Of a DNA stretch of 52,536 nt, positions 1 through 7,161 are shown piece after piece. A program made the translations under genes and the position numbers. The stretch is from JOPF133 sp052144935 (GTDB lineage Bacteria; Acidobacteriota; Terriglobia; Bryobacterales; Bryobacteraceae). How positions within the stretch are numbered: the stretch's first letter is position 1; the number at the start of each line of letters is the position of its first letter. The DNA is taken from contig JBKQPR010000099.1 of NCBI GenBank assembly GCA_052144935.1, forward strand, positions 1 to 52,536, given 5' to 3'. The notes below the pieces were generated by a model. That model worked only from the letters and a program-made list of their open reading frames with translations. It ran no database searches and was not told the DNA's origin.

Positions 1-240
1 TTCACCTCCATCTGGAAGAAAAGGCTCAACTTCTCCCGCCTGGACCCTGCCGCCCGTTTTTGGCCGGTAAACAATTCACAAAGTTCGCGAAATTTCTCGA
101 AGCTCCTAAGTACCAACCGATTCAACCACTTACCGGCATCGCCCAAATCTCGCCCCGCCGGTCTCAGCCCGCTCGCGCCATACAATTTGGGTAGAAGAAG
201 ACTCGCCGGCATAGCGAGTCTTTACGAAGGGAGGCCAATT

Positions 241-258
241 CCGAACATTGATGTTCGG
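241..258. promoter_or_regulatory. Palindromic site, copy 1 (CCGAACAT-TG-ATGTTCGG)
   Basis: Two 8-bp arms, CCGAACAT and ATGTTCGG, are separated by TG. The same arms recur 66 bp downstream at 307-324. Perfect dyads of this length are typical of homodimeric repressor operators. The core GAAC-N6-GTTC resembles LexA-type half-sites, but Gram-positive SOS boxes have N4 spacing, so a LexA assignment is not supported. The regulated gene could be the unseen gene to the left or the predicted small transcript at 487-580. Confidence 0.4.
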
Positions 259-303
259 TTTGCCAGAAGCTAACTGGTTTGTTTTGAACAAAGCTTCCCC
301 AAA

Positions 304-327
304 TTTCCGAACATCGATGTTCGGAAA
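304..327. promoter_or_regulatory. Palindromic site, copy 2 (perfect 24-bp dyad)
   Basis: A 24-bp perfect palindrome reading TTTCCGAACATC and its complement. It contains the same CCGAACAT / ATGTTCGG arms as the site at 241-258, here with CG at the centre. The two centres are 66 bp apart, about six helical turns, which would suit cooperative binding of a dimeric regulator. Operator function is inferred from symmetry and repetition only. Confidence 0.45.
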
Positions 328-373
328 CGGACCATCGGCAGGCCTGGGCAGCCTGCTGACGGCCCGATAGCGT

Positions 374-405
374 TGCCCGCGCCGGAAGTGGAGCCGGCGC
401 GGGCA
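374..405. other. GC-rich 12-bp hairpin
   Basis: TGCCCGCGCCGG (374-385) pairs perfectly with CCGGCGCGGGCA (394-405) around an 8-nt loop. A T-rich tract follows only about 25 nt later (431-441), so it is not a classical rho-independent terminator, but it could end transcription coming from the left edge or be a REP-like element. Confidence 0.4.
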
Positions 406-451
406 GCCTGGACACCCCCAAAAAATAATTTTATTTTTTTTCGCCAAATAC

Positions 452-480
452 TAGACAAGCAGACCTGAAACTGCTACTAT
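452..480 (+). promoter_or_regulatory. Predicted sigma70-type promoter
   Basis: TAGACA (452-457) and TACTAT (475-480) are separated by exactly 17 bp and match the TTGACA/TATAAT consensus at five and four of six positions. An A/T-rich tract immediately upstream (421-450) could act as an UP element. Transcription would start near 487 and run into two hairpins and a terminator by 580. Confidence 0.4.
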
Positions 481-486
481 CAAATC

Positions 487-580
487 AACACAGACAGCAT
501 CCTGACGGTGAGTCCCCTCCCACCGTCAACCCTCTGAGTGCAGGCCCCGAGATACCCAGCTCGGGGCCTTAACTTTTTTA
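487..580 (+). ncRNA. Candidate small RNA or terminated leader
   Basis: Between the predicted promoter at 452-480 and the T-run at 574-579 lies about 95 nt with two stable stems: TGACGGTG (503-510) with CACCGTCA (521-528), then GGCCCCGAG (543-551) with CTCGGGGCC (560-568). The second stem is followed by a T-run. No convincing ORF fits. It is either a free small RNA or a terminated leader (attenuator) ahead of the isomerase gene starting at 676. I do not recognise the fold as a named RNA family. Prediction only. Confidence 0.35.
543..580 (+). terminator. Rho-independent terminator
   Basis: A 9-bp perfect stem (GGCCCCGAG / CTCGGGGCC) with an 8-nt loop, followed five bases later by six consecutive T. 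This is a textbook intrinsic terminator on the + strand. Confidence 0.75.
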
Positions 581-675
581 TTCTCACTTTTCCCACTATT
601 ACCGTTAAATTGCTGCTCCCCTCCGTTGACACCGCGCCGCGAAATCCATAGACTAGTGGCGGAATACGACATTCT

Positions 676-1545
676 ATGTTTCATAATATGAACCAAGACG
701 ATTGCGTGGTGCGAGCCACCCACAGTTTGAAAGGCCGCCACAACTGGCTGGCTCCCGATAAGGCGGCGGTCCGCAATCTGCACTACGGCCGCATCATCCT
801 CGATCCCGGCGGCGCTCCGCTGGATTTCTCCACAGCCCAACACGAGACCGGCTTCATCTGCCTCCGCGGCCGGGCGCAGGTCACCGTGGACGGCTCTGTG
901 GACGGCTCCGTGGACGGCTCTGTGGATGGCTCCGTGGACGGCCACGCCTTCGCTATGACCCCCTATGATGCCCTCTATGTGCCGCGTGATACCGCAGTCT
1001 CGGTGGCCCCCAGCTCCCAAGGCTGCGATCTGGCCGAGATCTCCGCTCCGGTTTCCCATCGATACCCGGTCCAGTTTGTGGCATTTTCCGACGTCCGGAA
1101 CGATCCCGCGCTGCATTTTCACACCGGCGGCGCTTCCGCCCGCCGGGACCTCAACATCCTGATCGGCAAGAACATCCAGGCCGGCCGCATCCTCGCCGGG
1201 GTGACCTTCAGCGAACCAGGCAACTGGACCTCCTGGCCGCCCCACGAACACGCCGCCATGCTCGAAGAGGCGTATCTTTATATTGATATGCCCGCGCCCG
1301 CATGGGGCCTGCAACTGGTGTATACCAATCCGCAGGCGCCTGAACTCGTGGTCACGGTTCGGGAAGGGGATTGCGTTGTGATGCCTGAGGGCTACCACCC
1401 CAACGTGGCCGCGCCCGGCGGCTGCATCAATTTTTTGTGGATGATGGCGGCCCATCGCGAAGTGGAGGACCGCCAGTTCGGGGTGGTCAACGTGCAGCCC
1501 GAGTACGCCACCGCCGGATCGGGCCTGGAAGCCTCCCGAAAGTAG
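676..1545 (+). CDS. KduI/IolB-family cupin isomerase (5-deoxy-glucuronate isomerase-like)
   Basis: A 289-aa protein of the KduI/IolB fold (bicupin, metal-dependent ketol-isomerase). The C-terminal cupin shows the family signature: NWTSWPPHEH with likely metal ligands H190 and H192, LEEAYLY (acidic ligand E197 or E198) and EGYHPN with H241. The NWxSxPPHxH and GYHP patterns match IolB (5-deoxy-D-glucuronate isomerase of inositol catabolism) better than E. coli KduI. No other iol gene is present, and the gene lies 6 nt upstream of a GH88 unsaturated uronyl hydrolase. The likely physiological substrate is therefore the 4-deoxy-5-keto-uronate released by GH88 (inference). Residues 71-89 are an in-frame (VDGS)4 expansion not expected in the family. 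ATG 676 is used; ATG 688 is an alternative. Neither has a strong Shine-Dalgarno. Confidence 0.8.
   Translation: MFHNMNQDDCVVRATHSLKGRHNWLAPDKAAVRNLHYGRIILDPGGAPLDFSTAQHETGFICLRGRAQVTVDGSVDGSVDGSVDGSVDGHAFAMTPYDALYVPRDTAVSVAPSSQGCDLAEISAPVSHRYPVQFVAFSDVRNDPALHFHTGGASARRDLNILIGKNIQAGRILAGVTFSEPGNWTSWPPHEHAAMLEEAYLYIDMPAPAWGLQLVYTNPQAPELVVTVREGDCVVMPEGYHPNVAAPGGCINFLWMMAAHREVEDRQFGVVNVQPEYATAGSGLEASRK
886..942 (+). repeat. 12-bp in-frame tandem repeat (VDGS)n
   Basis: Four complete copies of GTGGACGGCTCY (copy 4 has GAT for GAC) plus a 9-bp partial copy, in frame inside the cupin isomerase gene and encoding VDGS x4 then VDG. Copies differ by at most two third-position bases, so the expansion looks young or is kept homogeneous. 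Confidence 0.9.
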
Positions 1546-1551
1546 GACATC

Positions 1552-4407
1552 ATGCGCCTCAGGGCCACCGCGCTGTGGACCATTTTCGTAGCCTGCGCCC
1601 TGCTGGGGGCCGCGCCTCGCGTCAAGACGCTCAAGCTGGCCATCACCAACCCATCGGACGCTCCGCGCCCCGCCGAAAATGTGGTGCTGCGAGTGGCCGA
1701 TCTCAAACGCATCGCCCCGGATTTCAACGCCGGCAACGCCATTGTCACCACCAGCGCGGCCGCCACTCTCGACCAGGACGCCCGCACCCTGGAAACCACC
1801 GAGCTGCCCTCCCAGGCCGACGATCTGGATGGCGATGGCAAATTCGATGAGCTGGTGTTTCAAATCGCCTTGAATCCGCGCCAGACTCGCATCGTCACCG
1901 TAGCCTACGGCGACCAGGCCACCATTCTGCGGCTGCGCTCCTCATACCCGCCCAGAACCGCCGCCCGTTTTGCCACCCGCTATGAGGGCCTGGGTTGGGA
2001 ATCCGACCAGACCGCCTGGCGCATCTACTTCGACAAGCGCAACGCCATCGACATGTACGGCAAGCGCCGCCCCGGCCTGTACCTGGAGATGTTCTCGCGC
2101 CCGGAGTATATCTACCACCTGGAAACCCCCATGGGCCGCGACATGTTCAAGGTGGACCAGTCGCTCGGCATCGGCGCGGTGGGCGCTCTTGTGGATGGCA
2201 AGGCTCAGGCTGTGGCCGAGGTGGCCGACCGCCAATGGCGCATTCTCTCGACCGGTCCGGTGCGCTCCGTCGCCGAGCTGGAATATAAAGGATGGAAGGT
2301 TGCCGGCCAGACGCTCGACCTGGTGAGCCGCATTACCCAGTGGGCCGGCGAGCACGGCTTCGAGCACCGCATCACGGTGATCGGCCCGCCGGGTGTCACC
2401 CTGGTGGCCGCCATCCGACGGCGCACCGATGTCGCGTTGCTTCCGGGCCCAGAGGGCACCCCCGCCACCCCGTCCAACGCCCCGTCGATGGAGACGCTGG
2501 CCACCTGGGGCGCCATGGTGGTCGAGCCCGGAACCAAGGCGGGAACCCGCGAGCTGCCGGACGAGTACCTCGGAATTGCGCTGCTGCTGCCCAAGAGCCA
2601 GTCGGCCGGTGTAACGGCCGACGCGCAGAATCACATGATTCGCCTCGCACTGAAGGGCGGCACGGCGCCGTTGGCGTCTAGCGGCACATCGCCGGCGTCA
2701 AACGGCACAGCGCCGTCGGCGTCCGGCGGCATTGCGTCGGCATCAGGCGGGACGGCACCGTCGGCGTCAAGCGGGACGGCACCAGTGGCGCCAAGCGGCA
2801 CCACGCCATCGGCGCCAGGCGGCACGGCGCCGGCATCAGGCGGGACATCGCCGTCAGCGCCAAGCGGGACGGCACCGTCGGCGTCAAGCGGGACGGCACC
2901 GTCGGCATCCGGCGGGACGGCACCGTTAGCGCCAGGCAGCACGGCGCCGGTGGCGCCAGGCGGCCCATCGCCGGCGGCGATATACGGCACGGCCCAGTGG
3001 TACGCCGCCGCCACGTGGGACCAGGAAGGCACCGAGCAGCTCGTCTTGAACGCCGCCACACCCGCCGAGCGCTACCAGGCCGGCACCGTCGCGCCCGCTA
3101 ACAGCACCCGGCCGACGCGCGAGAGTTTCGCGAAGTACGTAGCCGCCGTGGCCGCGCAACTGGCCGAGCCCGCCCATGTCGCCCTGCTGTCCACCGCCGC
3201 TGCGCCCCAATCCGCGCCGCCCGATTCGCTTACCGCCACGCACCGTTCCTACGGCCAGGCTCTCGATCTGCTGGCCAAGGCTGCGGCCCGCACCGCCACT
3301 CAGTATCAGCCTAAGATCACCGCCACCGCGCCGGGCGCCGCCGGCAAATTCGAGGGCGTCGGCTTCTTCACCGAAGGCGACACGCGCACCGGCGAATGGA
3401 AGGAGCAAAAGGGCTACTTCTGGACCGGCGCTTTCTTTCCCGGCGAGCTTTGGAAACTCTACGCCTACACCCACGACGAGCGCTACCGCCAATGGGCCGA
3501 GCTGTGGACCTCGCGCCTGATGGGCAATCAGAGCAAGCAGAACCACGATACCGGGTTCCTCAATTACTACTCCTCCGTGCTGGGTTTCCAGGCGACCAAG
3601 AATCCAGCCTACCGTGCCGAGGGCCTGCACGCCGCATCGCGCCTGAAGGAACTGTTCAATCCGCTCACCAACCTGGTCGCCTCCTGGGGCTTGAACGGCG
3701 ACGACACCATCATCGACACCATGTTGAACCTGCAGATCTGGTGGTGGGCGGCGCGCGAAACCGGCGACCCGCAGTGGCTCGACCTGGGCCATCGCCATGC
3801 CGCCCGCTCCGCCGAATGGCTGGTGCGCGCCGATGGTTCGGCGGCGCAATCGGTGCATTACAACCCCGGCGACAATCGCCAGCGCTTCACCTCCAGCGAG
3901 CGGGTGATGGATTTTCCCAACCACGCGCTGCCCGGCGAGATGGTATTCACGCACACGCACCAGGGACTTTCGGCCGACTCAGCCTGGTCGCGCGGCCAGG
4001 CCTGGGCGGTCTACGGCTTTGCCGAAGCCTACCGCGCCACCCACGATGCGGCCCTGCTGGCAACCGCCGAGAAGGCCGCCGCTTTCGCGCTCGACCGTCT
4101 GCCCGAAGATGGCGTGCCCTGGTACGATTTTTCCGACGAAGGCGTTTTCTTCCGCAACCGCGACACTTCCGCGGCCGCCATCCTGGCGGGCGGCTTGCTG
4201 CGGCTGGCCGCCCTGACCGCCGATCCGGCCCGCGCCGCCCGCTACCGCAGCGAAGCTGAGCGCATCGTGCGATCGCTGATCGAGCGTTATCTCAACCCCG
4301 AAGGTGTGTTGCGCCACGGTTGCAGCACCCGCCCCAACGATGTGACGCTGACCTACGGAGACTACTATCTGGTCGAAGCGCTCACCGATCTGCTGTCCGC
4401 GAAATAG
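1552..4407 (+). CDS. Secreted DUF4861-GH88 fusion: unsaturated uronyl hydrolase
   Basis: A 951-aa two-domain protein. A signal peptide (residues 1-21) precedes a DUF4861-type beta domain (about 25-365, resuming about 485-545). The C-terminal part (about 595-950) is a glycoside hydrolase family 88 (alpha/alpha)6 barrel. HDTGF (D666) and DDTIIDTMLNL (D722) match the two catalytic acids known in unsaturated glucuronyl hydrolases, and SAWSRGQAWAVYGF is also conserved. GH88 hydrates and cleaves the 4,5-unsaturated uronic acid left by polysaccharide lyases on pectin-, ulvan- or glycosaminoglycan-type chains. DUF4861 proteins usually sit beside such enzymes; here they are fused. The middle is interrupted by about 110 residues of degenerate GTAPSAS-type repeats (370-480). 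The start is 6 nt after the isomerase stop, with TAGGA as a weak Shine-Dalgarno, so the two genes form an operon. A lyase and an importer are not in the window. Confidence 0.85.
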   Translation: MRLRATALWTIFVACALLGAAPRVKTLKLAITNPSDAPRPAENVVLRVADLKRIAPDFNAGNAIVTTSAAATLDQDARTLETTELPSQADDLDGDGKFDELVFQIALNPRQTRIVTVAYGDQATILRLRSSYPPRTAARFATRYEGLGWESDQTAWRIYFDKRNAIDMYGKRRPGLYLEMFSRPEYIYHLETPMGRDMFKVDQSLGIGAVGALVDGKAQAVAEVADRQWRILSTGPVRSVAELEYKGWKVAGQTLDLVSRITQWAGEHGFEHRITVIGPPGVTLVAAIRRRTDVALLPGPEGTPATPSNAPSMETLATWGAMVVEPGTKAGTRELPDEYLGIALLLPKSQSAGVTADAQNHMIRLALKGGTAPLASSGTSPASNGTAPSASGGIASASGGTAPSASSGTAPVAPSGTTPSAPGGTAPASGGTSPSAPSGTAPSASSGTAPSASGGTAPLAPGSTAPVAPGGPSPAAIYGTAQWYAAATWDQEGTEQLVLNAATPAERYQAGTVAPANSTRPTRESFAKYVAAVAAQLAEPAHVALLSTAAAPQSAPPDSLTATHRSYGQALDLLAKAAARTATQYQPKITATAPGAAGKFEGVGFFTEGDTRTGEWKEQKGYFWTGAFFPGELWKLYAYTHDERYRQWAELWTSRLMGNQSKQNHDTGFLNYYSSVLGFQATKNPAYRAEGLHAASRLKELFNPLTNLVASWGLNGDDTIIDTMLNLQIWWWAARETGDPQWLDLGHRHAARSAEWLVRADGSAAQSVHYNPGDNRQRFTSSERVMDFPNHALPGEMVFTHTHQGLSADSAWSRGQAWAVYGFAEAYRATHDAALLATAEKAAAFALDRLPEDGVPWYDFSDEGVFFRNRDTSAAAILAGGLLRLAALTADPARAARYRSEAERIVRSLIERYLNPEGVLRHGCSTRPNDVTLTYGDYYLVEALTDLLSAK
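2659..2990 (+). repeat. 24-bp-type in-frame minisatellite (GTAPSASx)n
   Basis: About fourteen tandem units of 21 or 24 bp encode GTAPSASS, GTAPVAPS, GTSPSAPS and similar. They lie in frame inside the DUF4861 half of the GH88 fusion. The translation is low-complexity Gly/Thr/Ala/Pro/Ser. Units differ by scattered substitutions, so it is an older expansion than the isomerase repeat. It splits what should be one folded domain, suggesting a surface loop that tolerates growth. Confidence 0.9.
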
Positions 4408-5322
4408 TCAGGACTTCATGGCCTGATGGACCCGGATCTTCCATTCGCCGCCCTCCCTGACAAGCAGGAAGGTCTCGTTGAGCCGCTCCGCTGGATCGTC
4501 GAATTCCGCTACCACGCGCATCACCGCCATGTCCGGCGTGAGCAATTCGACGGATTGAATCGTCCGTCTCGGCTGACCTGGCGCGCCGCTCCACATCTCC
4601 TCCAGGTTGCTGCGTCCTTTGACGCGAACCCCGTTGAAGGCGATATACTCGGCGTCCTCGGAGTAGGTTGCCGCCATGGCTTTCCCATCGCGCGCGTCTC
4701 TGGCCTCAGTGAACCTCCCGAACACCTCGCGAATGGCCTTTTCCGCTTCGCCCGCCGAAAACGTCAGCGAGATCTTGTCGATCCATGCGGCGCCCTCTCC
4801 AAAGAGTTGCATGCCGAACTCGATGTCCCGGGCATCGGCAACGATCGGCACGTCAATCTCATAGAAGTTCCATTGGCTCGAAGTGATGGGATGCGGGCCC
4901 ATGTCGTCACGAAGGCTCGTGCTGCCATCTTCGCGGTGGATCCGAACCAGCAACCGCGCCACACCGGCCCCGGTCACCTCCGCGCGCACCGCGGCCCGGT
5001 ACGCGAGCATCTTGCCCCGGTACGGCGTGGCATCCACGACCTGGTACAGGAAGCAGCTATTATGCGGCCCCATCCCCACGGATTGCACCTTCCCGCATGG
5101 CTTCCCGCCCTGACACGATGCGCCAGCCGCAATCCGGGCGGCATATACGGGCGTTCCCTCCGGTCCGAGGCGCCACCCAGGAGGCATCTCGCCCACCCCG
5201 CCTGCCGCGAAATCGAGATTCTCGAATCGATCCTGAATCCAGGCCGGTCTGGTCTGCGCGTAGCCAATCGCGCCAAGCAGCAGCGCCATGCCGAATAACT
5301 TCAGTAAGGCATGTGGCATCAT
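4408..5322 (-). CDS. Secreted protein with C-terminal NTF2/SnoaL-like (DUF4440-type) domain
   Basis: About 304 aa from ATG 5322; a GTG at 5340 is an alternative start. A signal peptide (LLKLFGMALLLGAIGYA) is followed by a roughly 180-residue beta-rich N-terminal region with features of a carbohydrate-binding-like jelly roll (SSQWNFYEIDVPI, IEFGMQLFGEGAAWIDKI). The C-terminal 110 residues look like an NTF2-like domain of the SgcJ/DUF4440 type (FGRFTEARDARDGKAMAATY, then FLLVREGGEWKIRVHQA). Such domains bind small hydrophobic ligands or act as scaffolds; no catalytic residue can be assigned. The gene is convergent with the GH88 gene and their stop codons abut, so antisense read-through is likely. 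Export to the periplasm or cell surface is inferred. Confidence 0.6.
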   Translation of the reverse strand: MMPHALLKLFGMALLLGAIGYAQTRPAWIQDRFENLDFAAGGVGEMPPGWRLGPEGTPVYAARIAAGASCQGGKPCGKVQSVGMGPHNSCFLYQVVDATPYRGKMLAYRAAVRAEVTGAGVARLLVRIHREDGSTSLRDDMGPHPITSSQWNFYEIDVPIVADARDIEFGMQLFGEGAAWIDKISLTFSAGEAEKAIREVFGRFTEARDARDGKAMAATYSEDAEYIAFNGVRVKGRSNLEEMWSGAPGQPRRTIQSVELLTPDMAVMRVVAEFDDPAERLNETFLLVREGGEWKIRVHQAMKS

Positions 5323-5630
5323 GCCCAAATTGTATCCCACGATCCGCCAGGCAAACGGTTGCAGCAGTGCCTGGGATCGACCAAGGGCGCTGCTTATTCC
5401 GCGCTGCTCTCCTTCTTCCCCGTGCTCGGTTCGGCTGCCGCCCCAGCGATGTGCATGTACTCCTGGCTCCGTGACCGCGTAATGTGGTGCGCTTGCCGGC
5501 CACCCTCCCTGTTCCGAGCCGCGCCGTCAGGCTCCGATCTCAGGCTGCGGGCTTGCGGTCTGCGGGCGGCTCGATGGAGTGGGCGTGGGATGCCGCATGT
5601 TACCCTGAAAAAAACCGCTCCTCCCAAACT
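5323..5630. other. Intergenic region upstream of mazG
   Basis: A divergent intergenic stretch of about 300 bp between the secreted NTF2-like gene (minus) and mazG (plus). It should hold promoters for both. I saw no convincing -35/-10 pair, terminator or RNA gene. Confidence 0.4.
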
Positions 5631-6443
5631 ATGAAAATCGAGTCCAACGCCGGCGAGAAGTTCCAGAAGCTTGTCGAGATCATGGCGCGTCTGCGCGCTC
5701 CGGGCGGGTGTCCCTGGGACCGCGAACAGACCTTCGACACGATCAAGCCTTACACCCTGGAAGAGACTTACGAAGTCCTGGACGCGATCGACCGGCGCGA
5801 CTGGCCCGGCTTGGCGGAAGAACTCGGCGACTTTCTGCTGCAGGCCGTTTTCTACGCCGAAATGGCCGCGGAGGAGGGCCGGTTTACGATTGCTGATACG
5901 CTCGACGCCATCAATGCGAAACTGATCCGGCGGCATCCGCATGTGTTTGGCGAGGAAACGGCGAGCACGGCGGGGGACGTGAAGCGGATCTGGGGCGAAG
6001 TGAAGGCGGCGGAAAAAAAAGAGCAGGGCAGGGAAGAGGGGCTGCTGGATCCGGTGCCGCGGGCGCTGCCGGCGCTGGTGGAGGCGCAACAAATTACTTC
6101 GCGGGCGGCCAGCGTGGGGTTCGATTGGGAGAATGCCGGGCAGGTGATCGCCAAGCTGGACGAAGAGCTGGCGGAGTTCGGGGAGGCGCGGCGTAACGGC
6201 TCGCCGGCGGAGCTGGAGGACGAGCTGGGCGATCTGCTGTTCGTGCTGGTGAATCTGGCGCGGTTTGTGAAAGTCGATCCCGAGCAGGCGCTACGCAAGA
6301 GCAACGCCAAGTTCCGCTCGCGCTTCGGGCATATCGAGCGGCGGCTGGCCGAGCAGGGACGGCGGCTGGAGGAAGCCAGCGTGGCGGAGATGGAGGAGCT
6401 TTGGGAGGAGGCTAAGAGAGGAACAACGCGCGCAGATGATTGA
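5631..6443 (+). CDS. mazG: Nucleoside triphosphate pyrophosphohydrolase MazG
   Basis: 270 aa from ATG 5631; the frame extends upstream to 5484, but only from 5631 does the sequence resemble MazG (KFQKLVEIMARLRAPGGCPW). It has the two tandem MazG domains of the E. coli enzyme: an N-terminal all-alpha EEXXE...EXXD metal site (TLEETYEVLDAI, EELGDFLLQAVF) and a second copy (KLDEELAEFGEA, ELEDELGDLLFVLVN). MazG hydrolyses (d)NTPs to NMP and pyrophosphate, clearing non-canonical nucleotides, and in E. coli lowers (p)ppGpp during starvation. It overlaps the next gene by 8 nt, placing this housekeeping function first in an amino-acid-related operon. Confidence 0.92.
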   Translation: MKIESNAGEKFQKLVEIMARLRAPGGCPWDREQTFDTIKPYTLEETYEVLDAIDRRDWPGLAEELGDFLLQAVFYAEMAAEEGRFTIADTLDAINAKLIRRHPHVFGEETASTAGDVKRIWGEVKAAEKKEQGREEGLLDPVPRALPALVEAQQITSRAASVGFDWENAGQVIAKLDEELAEFGEARRNGSPAELEDELGDLLFVLVNLARFVKVDPEQALRKSNAKFRSRFGHIERRLAEQGRRLEEASVAEMEELWEEAKRGTTRADD

Positions 6444-7161
6444 GTTTCGGCAGTTATTCTCGCTTTCCGAGTTAGAGGAGGTCTTGCGGCTTCAGAGGAC
6501 GATCTGGAGTTTCGCGGATATCGAGTTGCTCCCTCTGCGGTTTCTGGTGGTGGTGACGAAGGTTGGGGGACACGTATTCGGCGCTTATGATGACGGAAAG
6601 CTGGTGGGTTTCTGCTTCGCCATTCCGGGGGTTAAGCCTGGGGGCCTTACTTACTTGCATAGCCATATGTTGGGGGTTCTGCCTTCCTATCGCGACGAGG
6701 GGATCGGGCGGAAGTTGAAGCTGCTGCAGCGGGACGAAGCTCTCAGCCGGGGGATCGCTCTGATCGAGTGGACCTTCGATCCGATGGAGTTGAAGAACGC
6801 CTTTCTGAATATCGAAAGACTGGGCGCCATCGTGCGGCGTTACACGGAGAATTCCTACGGAGTGACGGCCAGCCCGCTGCACGGAGGTTTGCCGACGGAC
6901 CGGTGTACGGCGGAATGGTGGATCGATTCTCCACGCGTCAGGACGGTGCTGGCGGGCGAACCGCTGCCGCACGCAGCCATCGAACGCGTGGCTTATCCGT
7001 CGGATATCGCCAGGATACGGCAAGAGGAGCCTGCCCGGGCGCGCGAGATACAAAGGTCCAATGGGCTGAAGCTACAGGAGGCGTTCGCGCGCGGACTGGC
7101 AGTCACCGGGTTTGTGCGGGGCGAAGCGGAATCGACTTACTTACTGGAGCCTTGGGAATGA
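6436..7161 (+). CDS. GNAT-family N-acyltransferase (COG3375-like)
   Basis: A 241-aa protein of the GNAT superfamily. The acyl-CoA binding stretch is recognisable as MLGVLPSYRDEGIGRKLKLL (about residues 78-97), with the R/Q-x-x-G-x-G/A-like pyrophosphate loop DEGIGRK. The long form and the FDPMELKNAFLNIERLGA segment match the COG3375 group. In Geobacillus a related GNAT N-succinylates D-amino acids for an adjacent N-succinylamino acid racemase. The same neighbour is present here: the enolase-superfamily gene overlaps the stop codon (ATGA). I therefore infer an N-acyl (succinyl) transfer to an amino acid. The substrate is not proved. Confidence 0.75.
   Translation: MIEFRQLFSLSELEEVLRLQRTIWSFADIELLPLRFLVVVTKVGGHVFGAYDDGKLVGFCFAIPGVKPGGLTYLHSHMLGVLPSYRDEGIGRKLKLLQRDEALSRGIALIEWTFDPMELKNAFLNIERLGAIVRRYTENSYGVTASPLHGGLPTDRCTAEWWIDSPRVRTVLAGEPLPHAAIERVAYPSDIARIRQEEPARAREIQRSNGLKLQEAFARGLAVTGFVRGEAESTYLLEPWE

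Larger units (their letters stand above)
1..451. other. Left-edge region without an assignable gene
   Basis: No recognisable gene. On the + strand one frame is open from the window edge to a TAA near position 272, but it has no start in the window, its composition is not convincing and I do not recognise the translation; it could be the tail of a gene that begins outside, or a remnant. The stretch also holds a 7-bp stem (200-206 with 214-220) followed by TTT, two long palindromes and a 12-bp GC stem, listed separately. The sequence turns AT-rich at 421-450, just upstream of a predicted promoter. Confidence 0.4.

Noticed and set aside
241..327. LexA (SOS) boxes
   Set aside because: The spacer between GAAC and GTTC is six bases rather than four, and the DNA-repair gene uvrB lacks the motif. 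Kept only as an unassigned operator candidate.
526..1863. Long minus-strand open frame opposite the isomerase
   Set aside because: It is antisense to a clear cupin protein, His/Gly-rich and lacking any family motif; a GC-skewed shadow frame.
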